A stretch of 64,000 nucleotides of DNA from Roseiarcus sp963761435 (GTDB lineage Bacteria > Pseudomonadota > Alphaproteobacteria > Rhizobiales > Beijerinckiaceae): NCBI GenBank assembly GCA_963761435.1, contig CAVXHJ010000010.1, forward strand, positions 310,001 to 374,000, given 5' to 3'. Below the pieces are notes generated by a model. The model was given only the letters and a program-made list of their open reading frames with translations, did not search any database and had not been told where the DNA came from. Position 1 is the stretch's first letter. Each line of letters begins with the position of its first letter. The translations under genes were made by a program, and so were the position numbers. Below are positions 53,441-62,873 of the stretch, piece by piece.

Positions 53441-53569
53441 TCGGCCCCTCAGGCCGGCTGACCAATTCATGGGGCAGGTTTTTGGCAGACCTGCCGTATC
53501 TCGCGTTTGGTTCTGATGTCAGGCCCGACCAACCGCGAGCAACAAGTTGGGCCTGGAGTGGAGGGAGAG

Positions 53570-54700
53570 ATGCCTATCGGAAAGAAACTGCTGTCGATCG
53601 CAGCCATGTTTGGGCTGTCGCTCGGTTTCGCGAGCGTCCAGACAAGCACAGCGTTCAGCCAGGACGCGGCAGCGGCCGTCGCCGCTGCGAAGCAGGCGGC
53701 CGCCGCGGCGCTGTCGTCGCCGAGCGAGTGGAAGGGTCCGACGACAGGTCCGAAGCCAATTCCCGGGAAGCGGGTCGCGATCATTCCTTGCGGCTTGATC
53801 ACGGAAGGCTGCAACCGCCCGGCGCGCGCCGCGACGGAGGCCGCCAAAACGATCGGGTGGGTCCCGACCGTCCTTGACGGTCAAGCCGACACCGGGAAGC
53901 AACTCGCCGCTATCAACGCCGCCGTCGACGGCAAATACGACGCGATCATTTTGATTTTGATCGACCCGACCCAGATCAATGAGGGTATCCAGAGAGCGAT
54001 CGCAGCGAATATTCCCGTCGTGACCCTTGGTCAGCCGTTCTACAGCGACGCGCGCAAGGCGTTGTCGCAAATTCCTGACATTTCGCACGATTGGTTCCAG
54101 ACCGGGGAGCTGATCGGCGACTACATGATCTGGAAGTCCAACGGCAAGGTCGATGCGCTCCTGCTCAACAATCCCGAGACGGTCGTCGTACTGCACGGGC
54201 AGTTCGCTGGCACCAACGGCAAACTCACCGACCCGAAGGCTTGTCCCGACTGCAAGGTGACAGTCGAGGATTTCACGATCGCTCAGATCAACTCTCAGCC
54301 GGCGCAACTTGCCGCCGCCGGGGTCCAGCGCGACCCAAAGATCAACTGGGTCTGGTGCTATGACTTCTGTTTGGCGAACGTGTCGACCGACCTGATCGCG
54401 CGCGGTCTGCAAGGCGACATCATGGGCGCTGGGTTCGACTGCAACGCCCAGAACCTTGCGCTGATCAAGGAAGACAAGGTGCAGCGCGTCTGCATCGCCG
54501 ACCCGCGCGACTGGGAGGCATGGGCGACCATCGACACCGCCAATCGGCTTATGCAGGGACAGCCTTTCGTCGATCAGAAGATTCCAGTTCGTCTGTTCGA
54601 TAAGAGCAACCTCGCCGACCTGACGGCCGAAGATCTCAAAGAGGGGTGGCAGGGCGGAATAGACTACAAATCGTATTATCAGAAGATGTGGGGCGGCTAA
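53570..54700 (+). CDS. CUT2-type sugar ABC substrate-binding protein (transporter 3)
   Basis: 376 residues from ATG 53570 behind GTGGAGGGAGAG. Signal peptide with LLSIAAMFGLSLGFASV, cleaved near TAFSQ. The mature fold is type-I periplasmic: RVAIIPCGLITEGCNRPARA, YDAIILILIDPTQINEGIQR, WYDFCLAN-like segment CYDFCLANVSTDLIARG and GAGFDCNAQNLALIKEDKVQ. The mature protein has several cysteines, possibly two disulfides, unlike the binding proteins of transporters 1 and 2. Ligand unknown. Confidence 0.87.
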   Translation: MPIGKKLLSIAAMFGLSLGFASVQTSTAFSQDAAAAVAAAKQAAAAALSSPSEWKGPTTGPKPIPGKRVAIIPCGLITEGCNRPARAATEAAKTIGWVPTVLDGQADTGKQLAAINAAVDGKYDAIILILIDPTQINEGIQRAIAANIPVVTLGQPFYSDARKALSQIPDISHDWFQTGELIGDYMIWKSNGKVDALLLNNPETVVVLHGQFAGTNGKLTDPKACPDCKVTVEDFTIAQINSQPAQLAAAGVQRDPKINWVWCYDFCLANVSTDLIARGLQGDIMGAGFDCNAQNLALIKEDKVQRVCIADPRDWEAWATIDTANRLMQGQPFVDQKIPVRLFDKSNLADLTAEDLKEGWQGGIDYKSYYQKMWGG

Positions 54701-54783
54701 GAGCGCCAGGGGATCGCCGCGGAGGAAGGCGAAAGATCTTCCGCGGCGTCTCGTCTGAACGACGACGGACGCCAAGCAACCCC

Positions 54784-56367
54784 ATGTGTCAGCAGACTAT
54801 GACGGACGAAAAGCCCAAAGCTTTGATGGTTACGGGAGCGACGAAGCGCTTTGGCAATGCGCTCGCGCTGGACAATGTGAGTCTCGGCGTCGCGCAGGGG
54901 ACCATCTGCGCGCTGCTCGGCGCCAATGGCTCCGGAAAATCGACCCTCATCCGCGCGCTCGCCGGCTATCACCTGCTGGACGCCGGCTCCGTGCAGATTC
55001 ATGGCGAGGATCTCAATCCGCACAGGCTCGCGGAACAGGGACGAGCGGCCGGCCTGCGCTTCGTCCACCAGGATCTTGCGCTGATCCCGGATCTTTCGAT
55101 CATCGATAACCTCGCGTTGGGGCGAGGTTATGTGCGGGACGGGAGCGGCACTATCCGGTGGAGGCGTGAAGAACAACGCGTCCGTCGCGAACTGGAAAGC
55201 GTCGGCGTGCATGCAGCGCCGAGCGAGCTCGTGGCGCACCTCGGGCCGGTCGACCGGACGCTCGTTGCAATCGCGCGCGCGCTCGACCGTCTCGACGGGG
55301 CCCGCAACATTCTCGTCCTGGACGAGCCAACGGCGCGCCTGCCGCAGTCGGAAGCCGCCAAGCTGATCGCGCGGCTCGTGGCGTTGAAGCAGCGTGGGCT
55401 GCCGGTAGTCTACGTGACGCACAGGCTCGACGAGGTCTACAAGCTAGCCGACGCCGTCACGGTCCTAAGGGACGGGCGCGCCGCATTCAGCGGCCCATTG
55501 TCCAGGCTCAGCGGAGACGATCTCCATAGGCTGATTACAGGAAGCGCCGTCAGAGCGAACAGGCCTCGAGGGTCCGCCGAGAAGTCCGCCGGCAGCAAGC
55601 CGGTGCTTGAGGTAAAGGGCGTCAGTTCGCAGCGCCTGACGAACATAAACCTGACGGTCCATCGCGGAGAGGTATTGGGAGTGACCGGCTTGATCGGCTC
55701 GGGGCGGTCGGAGCTGGGACGCATCGTGTACGGTCTGCAATCTCGAACCGCCGGAGACGTGCGCGTCAAAGGAGAGCCAATCGAACTGGCGCTCGCATCG
55801 AGAGGGATCGGATACATCCCACAGGATCGGCGCGCGGGCCTCTTTCCCGGCCTCTCGGTTGAAGACAACATCACGATCACCGCGGCCAAACGGCTGAATC
55901 GATGGTTCGGGCTGTCGCCGAAGAGAGTGCGGGACGCGGCGATGCAAGTCATCCGCTCGTTTCAGATCAGGCCGGCCGATCCTGTCGCCTCAGTCGGCAT
56001 TCTGTCGGGCGGCAACCAGCAGAAGGTCGCGCTCGGCAAATGGATGCAACTGCCGCTCGAGCTCATCATTCTCGACGAGCCGACCCAGGCCATCGATATC
56101 GGGACGAAGCAAGATCTAATGACGACGATCAAGGAACGCGCCCGAGCCGAGGGATTGGCCGTGCTCTGGCTAGAATCGGACATCGAGGAACTTGTCAAAT
56201 ACGCCGACCGAATCATTGTGATGAACGCGGGACGGGCGAGCGCCGAGTTTTCTGAGCCGCCATTCAGCCTTCCGGAGGTGCTCGCCGAGGCCTACCGCAT
56301 GAACGAGGACTCTGAGGGAGCGAAGGGAGGCGCCGCGGATGCCGGACGCATCGAGCATGGAGCGTGA
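54784..56367 (+). CDS. CUT2-type sugar ABC transporter, duplicated ATPase (transporter 3)
   Basis: 527 residues from ATG 54784 (a second ATG at 54799 is possible). Domain 1: GANGSGKSTLIRALAGY, a strongly degenerate signature (LGPVDRTLVAIARAL), ILVLDEPTARLPQSEA and VTHRLDEVYKLAD. Domain 2: GLIGSGRSELGRIVYG, YIPQDRRAGLFPGLSVEDNI, LSGGNQQKVALGKWM, LIILDEPTQAIDIGTKQD. It overlaps the permease gene by 29 bases. Confidence 0.9.
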   Translation: MCQQTMTDEKPKALMVTGATKRFGNALALDNVSLGVAQGTICALLGANGSGKSTLIRALAGYHLLDAGSVQIHGEDLNPHRLAEQGRAAGLRFVHQDLALIPDLSIIDNLALGRGYVRDGSGTIRWRREEQRVRRELESVGVHAAPSELVAHLGPVDRTLVAIARALDRLDGARNILVLDEPTARLPQSEAAKLIARLVALKQRGLPVVYVTHRLDEVYKLADAVTVLRDGRAAFSGPLSRLSGDDLHRLITGSAVRANRPRGSAEKSAGSKPVLEVKGVSSQRLTNINLTVHRGEVLGVTGLIGSGRSELGRIVYGLQSRTAGDVRVKGEPIELALASRGIGYIPQDRRAGLFPGLSVEDNITITAAKRLNRWFGLSPKRVRDAAMQVIRSFQIRPADPVASVGILSGGNQQKVALGKWMQLPLELIILDEPTQAIDIGTKQDLMTTIKERARAEGLAVLWLESDIEELVKYADRIIVMNAGRASAEFSEPPFSLPEVLAEAYRMNEDSEGAKGGAADAGRIEHGA

Positions 56368-57349
56368 AGACCGCAGCGGGGCGCCGCGCGCCGGGCTTGG
56401 GCGGACCTGGTCCGTTCTCTACAGATACGGGCTCCTCGTCGCTCTCGTCGCGCTGGCGACCGCCTTCTCGATTCTCAGGCCCGACACCTTCCCGACAGTC
56501 GCCAACGCCGGCTCAATCCTGACCGGAAGCGCGGCTCTGGCTATGATCGCTATTGGCGTCACGCTGCCTTTGATCGTCCAGCAGTTTGATCTCGCAGCCG
56601 GATTCACGGCGACCTTCGCGAGCCTGATCGTCGTCGGTCTGTTGTCCTTCAATCAGGCTCCGGTCTGGCTCGCGATCGTTGTCGCGCTCGCTGTGTCGGC
56701 GCTGGTAGGATTGGTGAACGGGATACTCGTCGCCTACGCCAAGCTGAATTCTCTCGTCGTGACGCTCGCCGCCGGTTCGCTGTTGTTCGGCGCGTCCGAG
56801 ATCTACTCGGGCGGAGCCACGATCTACCAGAACGTGCCGAAGGCGTTCCTCGCGGTTGGCCAGTCCCGAATTGCCGGAATTCCGTTACCTTTTGTCTACG
56901 TTATCATCGTGGCGCTGATCGCCTGGTACATCCTCGAATATCGGCCGCTCGGCCGTTACATGTACGCCATCGGCGGGGGCGAAGAGGGGGCGCGCCTGGT
57001 CGGGATCAAAGTCGACCGGCTGGTGGCGCTCGTTTTCGTTGCCTCTGCCTTCATGGCGGGACTGGGCGGAGTCGTTCAGGCCGCGCGCGTTGGCTCCGCA
57101 AACCCGAGCGTCCTGCAGTCGATGCTGCTGCCCGCCTTCACGGCGGCCTTTCTTGGCGCGACCTCGATCCGTCCAGGCCAATACAACATTTGGGGCACTG
57201 TGATCGCGGTCTATCTGGTTGGACTCGGGACGACCGGCCTCTTCATGCTTGGCGCCTCGTCCTACACGGAGCCGGTCTTTGACGGCGCAGTGCTGCTCGT
57301 CGCGATCGTGCTCGCCAAGCTCAGCGCGCGACGCCTGACCCGTTCGTGA
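56339..57349 (+). CDS. CUT2-type sugar ABC transporter permease (transporter 3)
   Basis: 336 residues (or 330 from ATG 56357). RbsC-like: YGLLVALVALATAFSILRPD, VQQFDLAAGFTATFASLIVV, YAKLNSLVVTLAAGSLLFGA, IGGGEEGARLVGIKVDRLV and FLGATSIRPGQYNIWGTVIA. The sequence AFLGATSI replaces the GGTSL/GGAAL motif of the other two permeases. Single permease for this transporter. Confidence 0.88.
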   Translation: MPDASSMEREDRSGAPRAGLGRTWSVLYRYGLLVALVALATAFSILRPDTFPTVANAGSILTGSAALAMIAIGVTLPLIVQQFDLAAGFTATFASLIVVGLLSFNQAPVWLAIVVALAVSALVGLVNGILVAYAKLNSLVVTLAAGSLLFGASEIYSGGATIYQNVPKAFLAVGQSRIAGIPLPFVYVIIVALIAWYILEYRPLGRYMYAIGGGEEGARLVGIKVDRLVALVFVASAFMAGLGGVVQAARVGSANPSVLQSMLLPAFTAAFLGATSIRPGQYNIWGTVIAVYLVGLGTTGLFMLGASSYTEPVFDGAVLLVAIVLAKLSARRLTRS

Positions 57350-57371
57350 ATATCGATCCAAAGGTGACGTC

Positions 57372-58382
57372 ATAAATCCCGCCGAGAAAGTCGCAATAGG
57401 CAAGACGAAACTGAAGGTCACGCGGCTCGGGCTCGGCACCGGGCTCCTCGGCTCGCTGCACGAGGACGAGCCCTGGAGCGAGATCATCAAGACAGCTTGG
57501 TCCGCCGGCGTGCGAAGTTTCGATACATCTCCGTACTATGGCTTTGGCGCCTCGGAGATTCGGCTTGGGCGGGCGCTCGCCAAACACGATCGCAGGGACT
57601 ACGTCGTCTCGACCAAGGTCGGGAGGCTCTTGAGAGCGGACGCGCCCGAAGATCCCTTCGCCGAAGCGGTTTACTTTCCAAAAGGCAGGCCTCCTGGGGC
57701 GCTGCGCAGCGTCTACGATTATAGCGCCGCAGCGACACGGCAGTCGCTGGTGGAGAGCAGAGAGCGGCTCGGGCTCGAGCGCATCGACATCGCCCACATC
57801 CACGACGTCATCGAGCTTGCGAGCGGAGTGAGCCACGTCAAGGAGGCGATCGAGGAGACCTACCCGGTTCTCGCTGAATTGCGGGAGCAAGGCGTCATCA
57901 CGGCTGCGGGCGTGGGCGCCCAGATCAATCAGGTGCTGATCGATCTCGGTGAGGCATGCTCCTTCGACTGCTTCCTCATCGCGGGCCGCTACACGCTTCT
58001 CGACCAGTCCGCTATCGATGAGGTCCTGCCCCTTTGTGTGCGCAAGAACATTTCAGTCATCATCGGAAGTCCGTTCAACACGGGCATTCTCCATGACCCC
58101 AAGCCTGACTCGACATTCGACTTCATGCCCGCGCCCCCGGAGATGATCGAGAAGGCGCTTATGCTCAAGGCGGTCTGCCAGAAGTACAACGTTCCGTTGC
58201 CGGCGGCCGCAATTCAATTCCCGTTCGCCCACCCGGCGGTGGCGCAGATTCTAACCGGGGCGCGTTCGGGGAGCGAGATCATGGACAATGTCAAACTGAT
58301 GCAAACGCCGGTCCCGTCGGAGCTATGGCGGGAGCTGCGCGACAGCGGACTCATCCATCCCAAGGCTCCATTGCCTGGATAA
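57372..58382 (+). CDS. aldo/keto reductase (aldose 1-dehydrogenase-like) with an ATA at the start position
   Basis: About 336 residues if read from 57372 (x-NPAEKVAIGKTKLKVTRLG). The AKR tetrad is present: Asp in RSFDTSPYYGFG and its Tyr, Lys in VVSTKVGR, His in IDIAHIHDV. It most resembles D-threo-aldose 1-dehydrogenases (fucose/galactose oxidation to lactones), which suits a sugar operon. The segment from the upstream in-frame TGA has no ATG, GTG or TTG before 57510, yet the codons between are well conserved for the family. The codon six bases after AAAGGTGA is ATA, so initiation at ATA, or a point error from ATG, is likely. Confidence 0.83.
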   Translation: MNPAEKVAIGKTKLKVTRLGLGTGLLGSLHEDEPWSEIIKTAWSAGVRSFDTSPYYGFGASEIRLGRALAKHDRRDYVVSTKVGRLLRADAPEDPFAEAVYFPKGRPPGALRSVYDYSAAATRQSLVESRERLGLERIDIAHIHDVIELASGVSHVKEAIEETYPVLAELREQGVITAAGVGAQINQVLIDLGEACSFDCFLIAGRYTLLDQSAIDEVLPLCVRKNISVIIGSPFNTGILHDPKPDSTFDFMPAPPEMIEKALMLKAVCQKYNVPLPAAAIQFPFAHPAVAQILTGARSGSEIMDNVKLMQTPVPSELWRELRDSGLIHPKAPLPG

Positions 58383-58475
58383 TTCGCACGCCGGACGGAC
58401 CGCGTCCCTCCGACGATCGCAAAGCGAAAACTTCACTTTCGCAGTCAAGCGAGCAGAACTTCCCAACACCTATCC

Positions 58476-59660
58476 TTGAGCCGAAACAACGTGACGACTT
58501 CTTCGGCTACCAACGAGACCGTTCCCGGGCCCCTGCCTCTCCTCGGGCTGCTGGCGCTCGCCACCACGAGCTTCGTCAGCATTCTGACCGAAGCCCTGCC
58601 CGCCGGGCTTTTGCCGCAGATCAGCCGCGGCCTCAACGTCTCCGAGGCCGCAGCGGGGCAAGTCGTCACGATATACTCGATCGCCTCGCTTCTTGTGGCG
58701 ATCCCCGTTACTGTCATGACCCAGGGATTTCGGCGAAAGCCGCTACTGCTGGCCGCGATCGCAGGATTCGCGATCGGCAACACCGTCACGTCGATCTCGA
58801 ACGACTATGCGTTGACGATGGCGGCGCGATTTTGCGCCGGCGCCGGCGCCGGCCTGCTGTGGGCCTTGTTGCCTGGCTACGCTTCGCGAATGGCGCCTGC
58901 GAACCTGCGCGGGCGGGCGATCGCGATCGCGATGGTCGGAATATCGATTGCGATGTCGATCGGCGTTCCCGCTGGGACCTTCCTCGGCAATGCGATCGGG
59001 TGGCGAGCCGTGTTCGGCCTGCTCAGCCTCATCGCGCTCGCGCTCATCGCCTGGATCACATTCGGACTGCCAGATTTTCCAGGAACGCCGGCGGGGAGGC
59101 GGATGTCGGTCGGGCAGGTGTTCGCAAATCCCGGCGTGCGCGCAGTGATGATGCTCACCTTCGCCTTCGTTCTCGCTCACAACATCCTCTACACCTACAT
59201 CGCCCCGTTCGTGGCTCCCGCGGGCCTCGGCGAACGGGTGGACCTTGTCCTTCTCGTTTTCGGCTTCGCGGCGCTTGCGGGCATCTGGATCACGGGCCTT
59301 CTGGTCGATCGCTGGCTGCGCCCGCTGATCATGGCCAGCAGCGTGATCTTTGCGGTCGCCTCTCTCGCGCTGGGTCTCGCAGGACGCGATCCCGTTGTTG
59401 TGTTCCTGAGCGTCGCGGCCTGGGGACTGGCCTTCGGCGGCTGCGCGACGCTGTTCCAGACAGCGCTTGCGATTGTCGCCGGCGACGGCGCCGACGTCGC
59501 ACAGTCGCTGCTCGTTGTGACCTGGAACTGCGCCATCTCCGGCGGCGGGGTCATCGGCGGACTCCTGCTCGCCCGGGCGGGCGTCGCAGCATTCCCCTGG
59601 ACCTTGCTGCCGCTGCTGCTGGTCTCATTCGTGGTCGCAGCCAGGACGAGGCGGTTCTAG
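58476..59660 (+). CDS. MFS transporter (AraJ/PbuE-like, DHA1 family)
   Basis: 394 residues, 12 helices, TTG start at 58476. Typical motifs: LLGLLALATTSFVSILTEAL with a Thr-Glu in helix 1, LLPQISRGLNVSEAAAGQVV, loop 2-3 MTQGFRRKPLLLAAI, and PANLRGRAIAIAMVGISIAM. These permeases usually export sugars, nucleosides or drugs. It is the last gene of the + strand block and could remove toxic intermediates or import a further substrate. It is convergent with the second isomerase gene. Confidence 0.87.
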   Translation: MSRNNVTTSSATNETVPGPLPLLGLLALATTSFVSILTEALPAGLLPQISRGLNVSEAAAGQVVTIYSIASLLVAIPVTVMTQGFRRKPLLLAAIAGFAIGNTVTSISNDYALTMAARFCAGAGAGLLWALLPGYASRMAPANLRGRAIAIAMVGISIAMSIGVPAGTFLGNAIGWRAVFGLLSLIALALIAWITFGLPDFPGTPAGRRMSVGQVFANPGVRAVMMLTFAFVLAHNILYTYIAPFVAPAGLGERVDLVLLVFGFAALAGIWITGLLVDRWLRPLIMASSVIFAVASLALGLAGRDPVVVFLSVAAWGLAFGGCATLFQTALAIVAGDGADVAQSLLVVTWNCAISGGGVIGGLLLARAGVAAFPWTLLPLLLVSFVVAARTRRF

Positions 59661-59679
59661 ATTTGCCGCTTCCGCTCAC

Positions 59680-60546
59680 TTATTTCTGAGCGGCGGGGGC
59701 TTTCCGTTTGTCCCATTGCTTCCGGAAGCCTGCGACCGCCCGTCTGGCGAGCTCGACCGGCGGCAGATTGTAGAGCGAGTCCGGGTAGTTCTCGCCCCAG
59801 ATGCCCCGGTCCGAGAAAATCTCGAGGTCGTACCAGCCCTTGAAACCGCCGGCCTCGAGCGCCCCGAAAAAGCCCGGGAGATCAAAATCGCCATCGCCGG
59901 GAAGCTGCCTGTCGCCCCAGCTGCGCGGATTGCGCCGGTCGTTGACCTGAACGCAGATGAACCGGTTCGCGTATTTTCGCAGATCGTCGAGAATGTTCGG
60001 CAGGTCCCAGAAGTGCCAGGTGTCGAAGATGATCTTGATCTTTGGGTCGCCGATGTCCTCGAGAATTTCGAGGGTCTGGGGCAGGGTCCAGGTGATCGAA
60101 CCGGCGTCCTTGCGTATCTGTTCGTATCCGATCGCAACGCCGACTTCGCCCGCCACATCGGCGGCGGCTCTGACGCCGTCGATGACCATTCGCCGCGTCT
60201 GAGCCGGATCGTCGCCCGGCGGTCCGGGGACGATCATCACTCCGACAGGATCGAAAGCGGCGAACCTGCGCACCAACTCGCAGAGCAGCTTGCGCCGCTC
60301 GGCCGGGTTGCGCGGTTCGGGGAAGAGAAAGTCCGGCAGAATGCAGGGCGCCGTGGGAACGCAAATCGTCGCCTTGAGCCCTGAAGCGCGTAGCGCCTCG
60401 ACGCTGCGCGCGTCCTCTCCCTTTGGAAGCTTGAACTCCCAGATGCCGACGCCATCGACGCCTGCGGCTTTATATGCGGCGAGATCCTCTTCGAAAGTCG
60501 CGGGGTAGGTGCTGACTTCGCTGATCGAGAATGGCGGGTACGGCAT
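59680..60546 (-). CDS. sugar phosphate isomerase/epimerase family TIM barrel (second copy)
   Basis: 288 residues, closely related to the product of 28436-29296: both start with a YP.(F/L)SISE pattern, share D.(I/V)GIWE(Y/F)KLP.G.D, IKII.DTWHFWD, and end with R.(I/V).GFR..WDKR. Metal ligands: Glu in IGYEQIRK, Asp/His in FDTWHFWD, Glu in YDLEIFSD. The two genes bracket the catabolic region in opposite orientation. It is transcribed away from the GAF/PucR regulator gene's downstream end, 121 bases from it, on the same strand. Confidence 0.87.
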   Translation of the reverse strand: MPYPPFSISEVSTYPATFEEDLAAYKAAGVDGVGIWEFKLPKGEDARSVEALRASGLKATICVPTAPCILPDFLFPEPRNPAERRKLLCELVRRFAAFDPVGVMIVPGPPGDDPAQTRRMVIDGVRAAADVAGEVGVAIGYEQIRKDAGSITWTLPQTLEILEDIGDPKIKIIFDTWHFWDLPNILDDLRKYANRFICVQVNDRRNPRSWGDRQLPGDGDFDLPGFFGALEAGGFKGWYDLEIFSDRGIWGENYPDSLYNLPPVELARRAVAGFRKQWDKRKAPAAQK

Positions 60547-60667
60547 TGCGTTTCCTCCGAGGCGGCCGTCAGGCTTACGACCGTCTTGGCGCGGCGAGCC
60601 GGAGCAAGGCGATGGCTCTTCCGCCCAAATTCAGAAGACCGCCTTGTGCCATTCGCCAATGCGCAGG

Positions 60668-62612
60668 CTACTCCGGATCCAGACCGTCCGAGCCACGCAA
60701 ATCGTTGATCCGTAGCGCAAGCTCCAAGGTCAGACGTTCTTCGGACGTCCGCAGGCTAAGCCCAGTCAACTCTTCGAGCCAACTCAACCGATATTGAACT
60801 GTATGAACGTGGACTCCCAGCGCTTGAGCGGCTAGCGAGGCGCTTGACCGGTTCTCCAAATAACTGCGCAGCGTTCCGATCAATTCGCCGTTTCGCTTCG
60901 CGTCGTGCTCCAGCGCCTTGCCGAGCGTTCGGCGACTGAATTCCAACGTGTGCCGGCTGGAGCTCGCGCCGATGATGAACCGATAGGCCCCGAGGCCGCC
61001 TGCGTCGATCACCGCGGTCTTGTGGCACGGCCGTATGTCGGCGGACAGGCGGGCCTCCTGGTAGCATTGGAGAATAATCTGCGGATCGGCGACGACCTCG
61101 GTCACCGCAAAACAAATCCGAGCGCCGGTGGAAGAGCTGACGAGGGAGGCGATCGCCTCTAGTTTTTCCGTGGGGTTGAAACGTCCGTCGCGTTGCGCGA
61201 CCGACCAGGCCACAACAATGCTCTCGCCGTGAATTGCAGCAACGGTGGGAGTCGCTGAGGTTCGCAGCACTTGCTCGGCGACCGCGCGAGCCTCGCGCAG
61301 GATATTGTCGTCGACCCGAGATTGACCTTCCTGCTCCGAGCCCCTCGTTCGAATTCTGCCGACAGCAAGGCGCAGCGGCGGCGGCAAGGCTCTGTACGAG
61401 GACGCGCTCTTCGGCACGTCGCCCTCAAGCAGTCTCTTGAGGAGGTCCGCCCGCCGCCGCACGAGGCCCTCTTCGAGCGCCCGTTCGCGGACAAAGACTG
61501 TGGATGAAATGAGGGCCGCCATGTCGGCCAGCGCTTCGTTGACATTAGGCGACGCCGGTGTGGTCGCCTCGAGGAGCACGTATCCGAGCAGATCAGGACC
61601 GCTGACGATGGGACTGATAGTCAGCTGGACGCCGCCGACGATCGTCGAGTGGCGATGACGATCGCGTTCGACGCGACGAAGCGCCTCCTGGCAGCGCTCC
61701 GAGCGCAAGAGCTCACTCAAATGGTCCGAATTCGCCTGGTTAGGCTCGGCGGAACGGATTCGGGCAAGCCCATCGAGGATGTAAGCGCGCGACGACGTGA
61801 GGTCAGCGAGGCGATTTGCAAGCGTCGGCAGGCCAAGTTCCTGTCTGGCGATCTCCGACATCGAATCCAGAGCCGAAAGCCGCTTGTTGAGATCGTCGCG
61901 CTGGCGGGTAATCTCGTCGTTGATCACTTCGAGCCGCACCCGCTTGGTGTGCTCCGAGTTGGTAGATTCTGGCGTTGACAATCGCGATAGCCGCGATCTG
62001 CGCGAAGTCCTCCAGCATCTCGAGATCGGTCGGCGTGAAAGTCGATTCGCCCACAAAAGCGTCGACGACCAGCGAGCCAAGACGCCTCCCCTTGAACATC
62101 AGCGGAGCCGCCATCGCGGCTTTGAGCGGGCGCAGGCTCGCCTTCCGAAACTCGCGATAGGTTTCGGGCTTGGCGTTGGCGACGGCTTCTTGCACGGCTT
62201 CCGGATTGGGGTAGATGGCGCCCCGCCCGGTGACGAAAGCCCTGCCCGCGGCGGCTTCGCCTGGCTCGAGCGACAGGTTGAAAATGCTGGGCCCGAAGCC
62301 AACCGAATCCGAAACGATGAGACGGCCGGTTTCCGACTCCGCGAGGTAAAGCGTGCCAGCGTCAGCCGCCGGTATCACCTCAATCGCGCGAACGAGCACC
62401 TGCCGCACGATCTCGGCCAGATCGAGCTCGGAAGTAAGCATCCGCGCCACCTGGAGAAGCCGGGTCAGACGAGGAACACCGCCGTCAACCGGCGTCGGGC
62501 TGGATTTTGGAGGTGCGAACCGAGTTCGCTGGAGCCGCGCCTGTCCCCGACCCGGGCCGCGTGGAATCTCCGACGGTTTCGGCTTCTCGTCTTGAGCCTC
62601 GGGAATTGACAC
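60668..62612 (-). CDS. GAF-domain PucR-type transcriptional regulator, frameshifted near 61970
   Basis: A single protein of about 647 residues when two frames are joined at about 61970. Frame 1 (start 62612, SIPEAQDEKPKPSEIPRGPG) carries a GAF sensor domain (AADAGTLYLAESETGRLIVS, FKGRRLGSLVVDAFVGE). Frame 2 continues SEHTKRVRLEVINDEITRQR, then a second sensor-like region (TIVGGVQLTISPIVSGPDLL), a GGDEF-like middle and the PucR C-terminal HTH (YLENRSSASLAAQALGVHVH, TVQYRLSWLEELTGLSL). PucR/CdaR regulators respond to purine or diacid metabolites and activate adjacent catabolic genes. It could control both the isomerase downstream and the divergent gene at 62874. Confidence 0.8.
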
Positions 62613-62873
62613 GCCTCAACGAGGGTCTCCAGGCGCTATGGCGTTCCAAACAAACTGATCACCACGATTTTGCATATCTTGCCAACGACGAGAAGGTCTC
62701 TTTGGGACATAAGGCGTTCGACATCGATCCCGAATAGTCAATCGGAACAACATAGGTCACCATGGGAGGCAAGCGTCAACTTGCTGTTTGCCGGACAACC
62801 TATTGTATACCGCCGGATAGGCGAATCGGCGCAAAGATTTGCGTCGAATAAATCATGACTCTGGGAGTACGCC

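Noticed and set aside
53570..59660. Sulfopropanediol (HpsN/HpsO-type) degradation operon
   Set aside because: HisD-like plus SDR fits, but there is no sulfolactate lyase, sulfite handling or sulfonate transporter; the transporter is a sugar-type CUT2 system.
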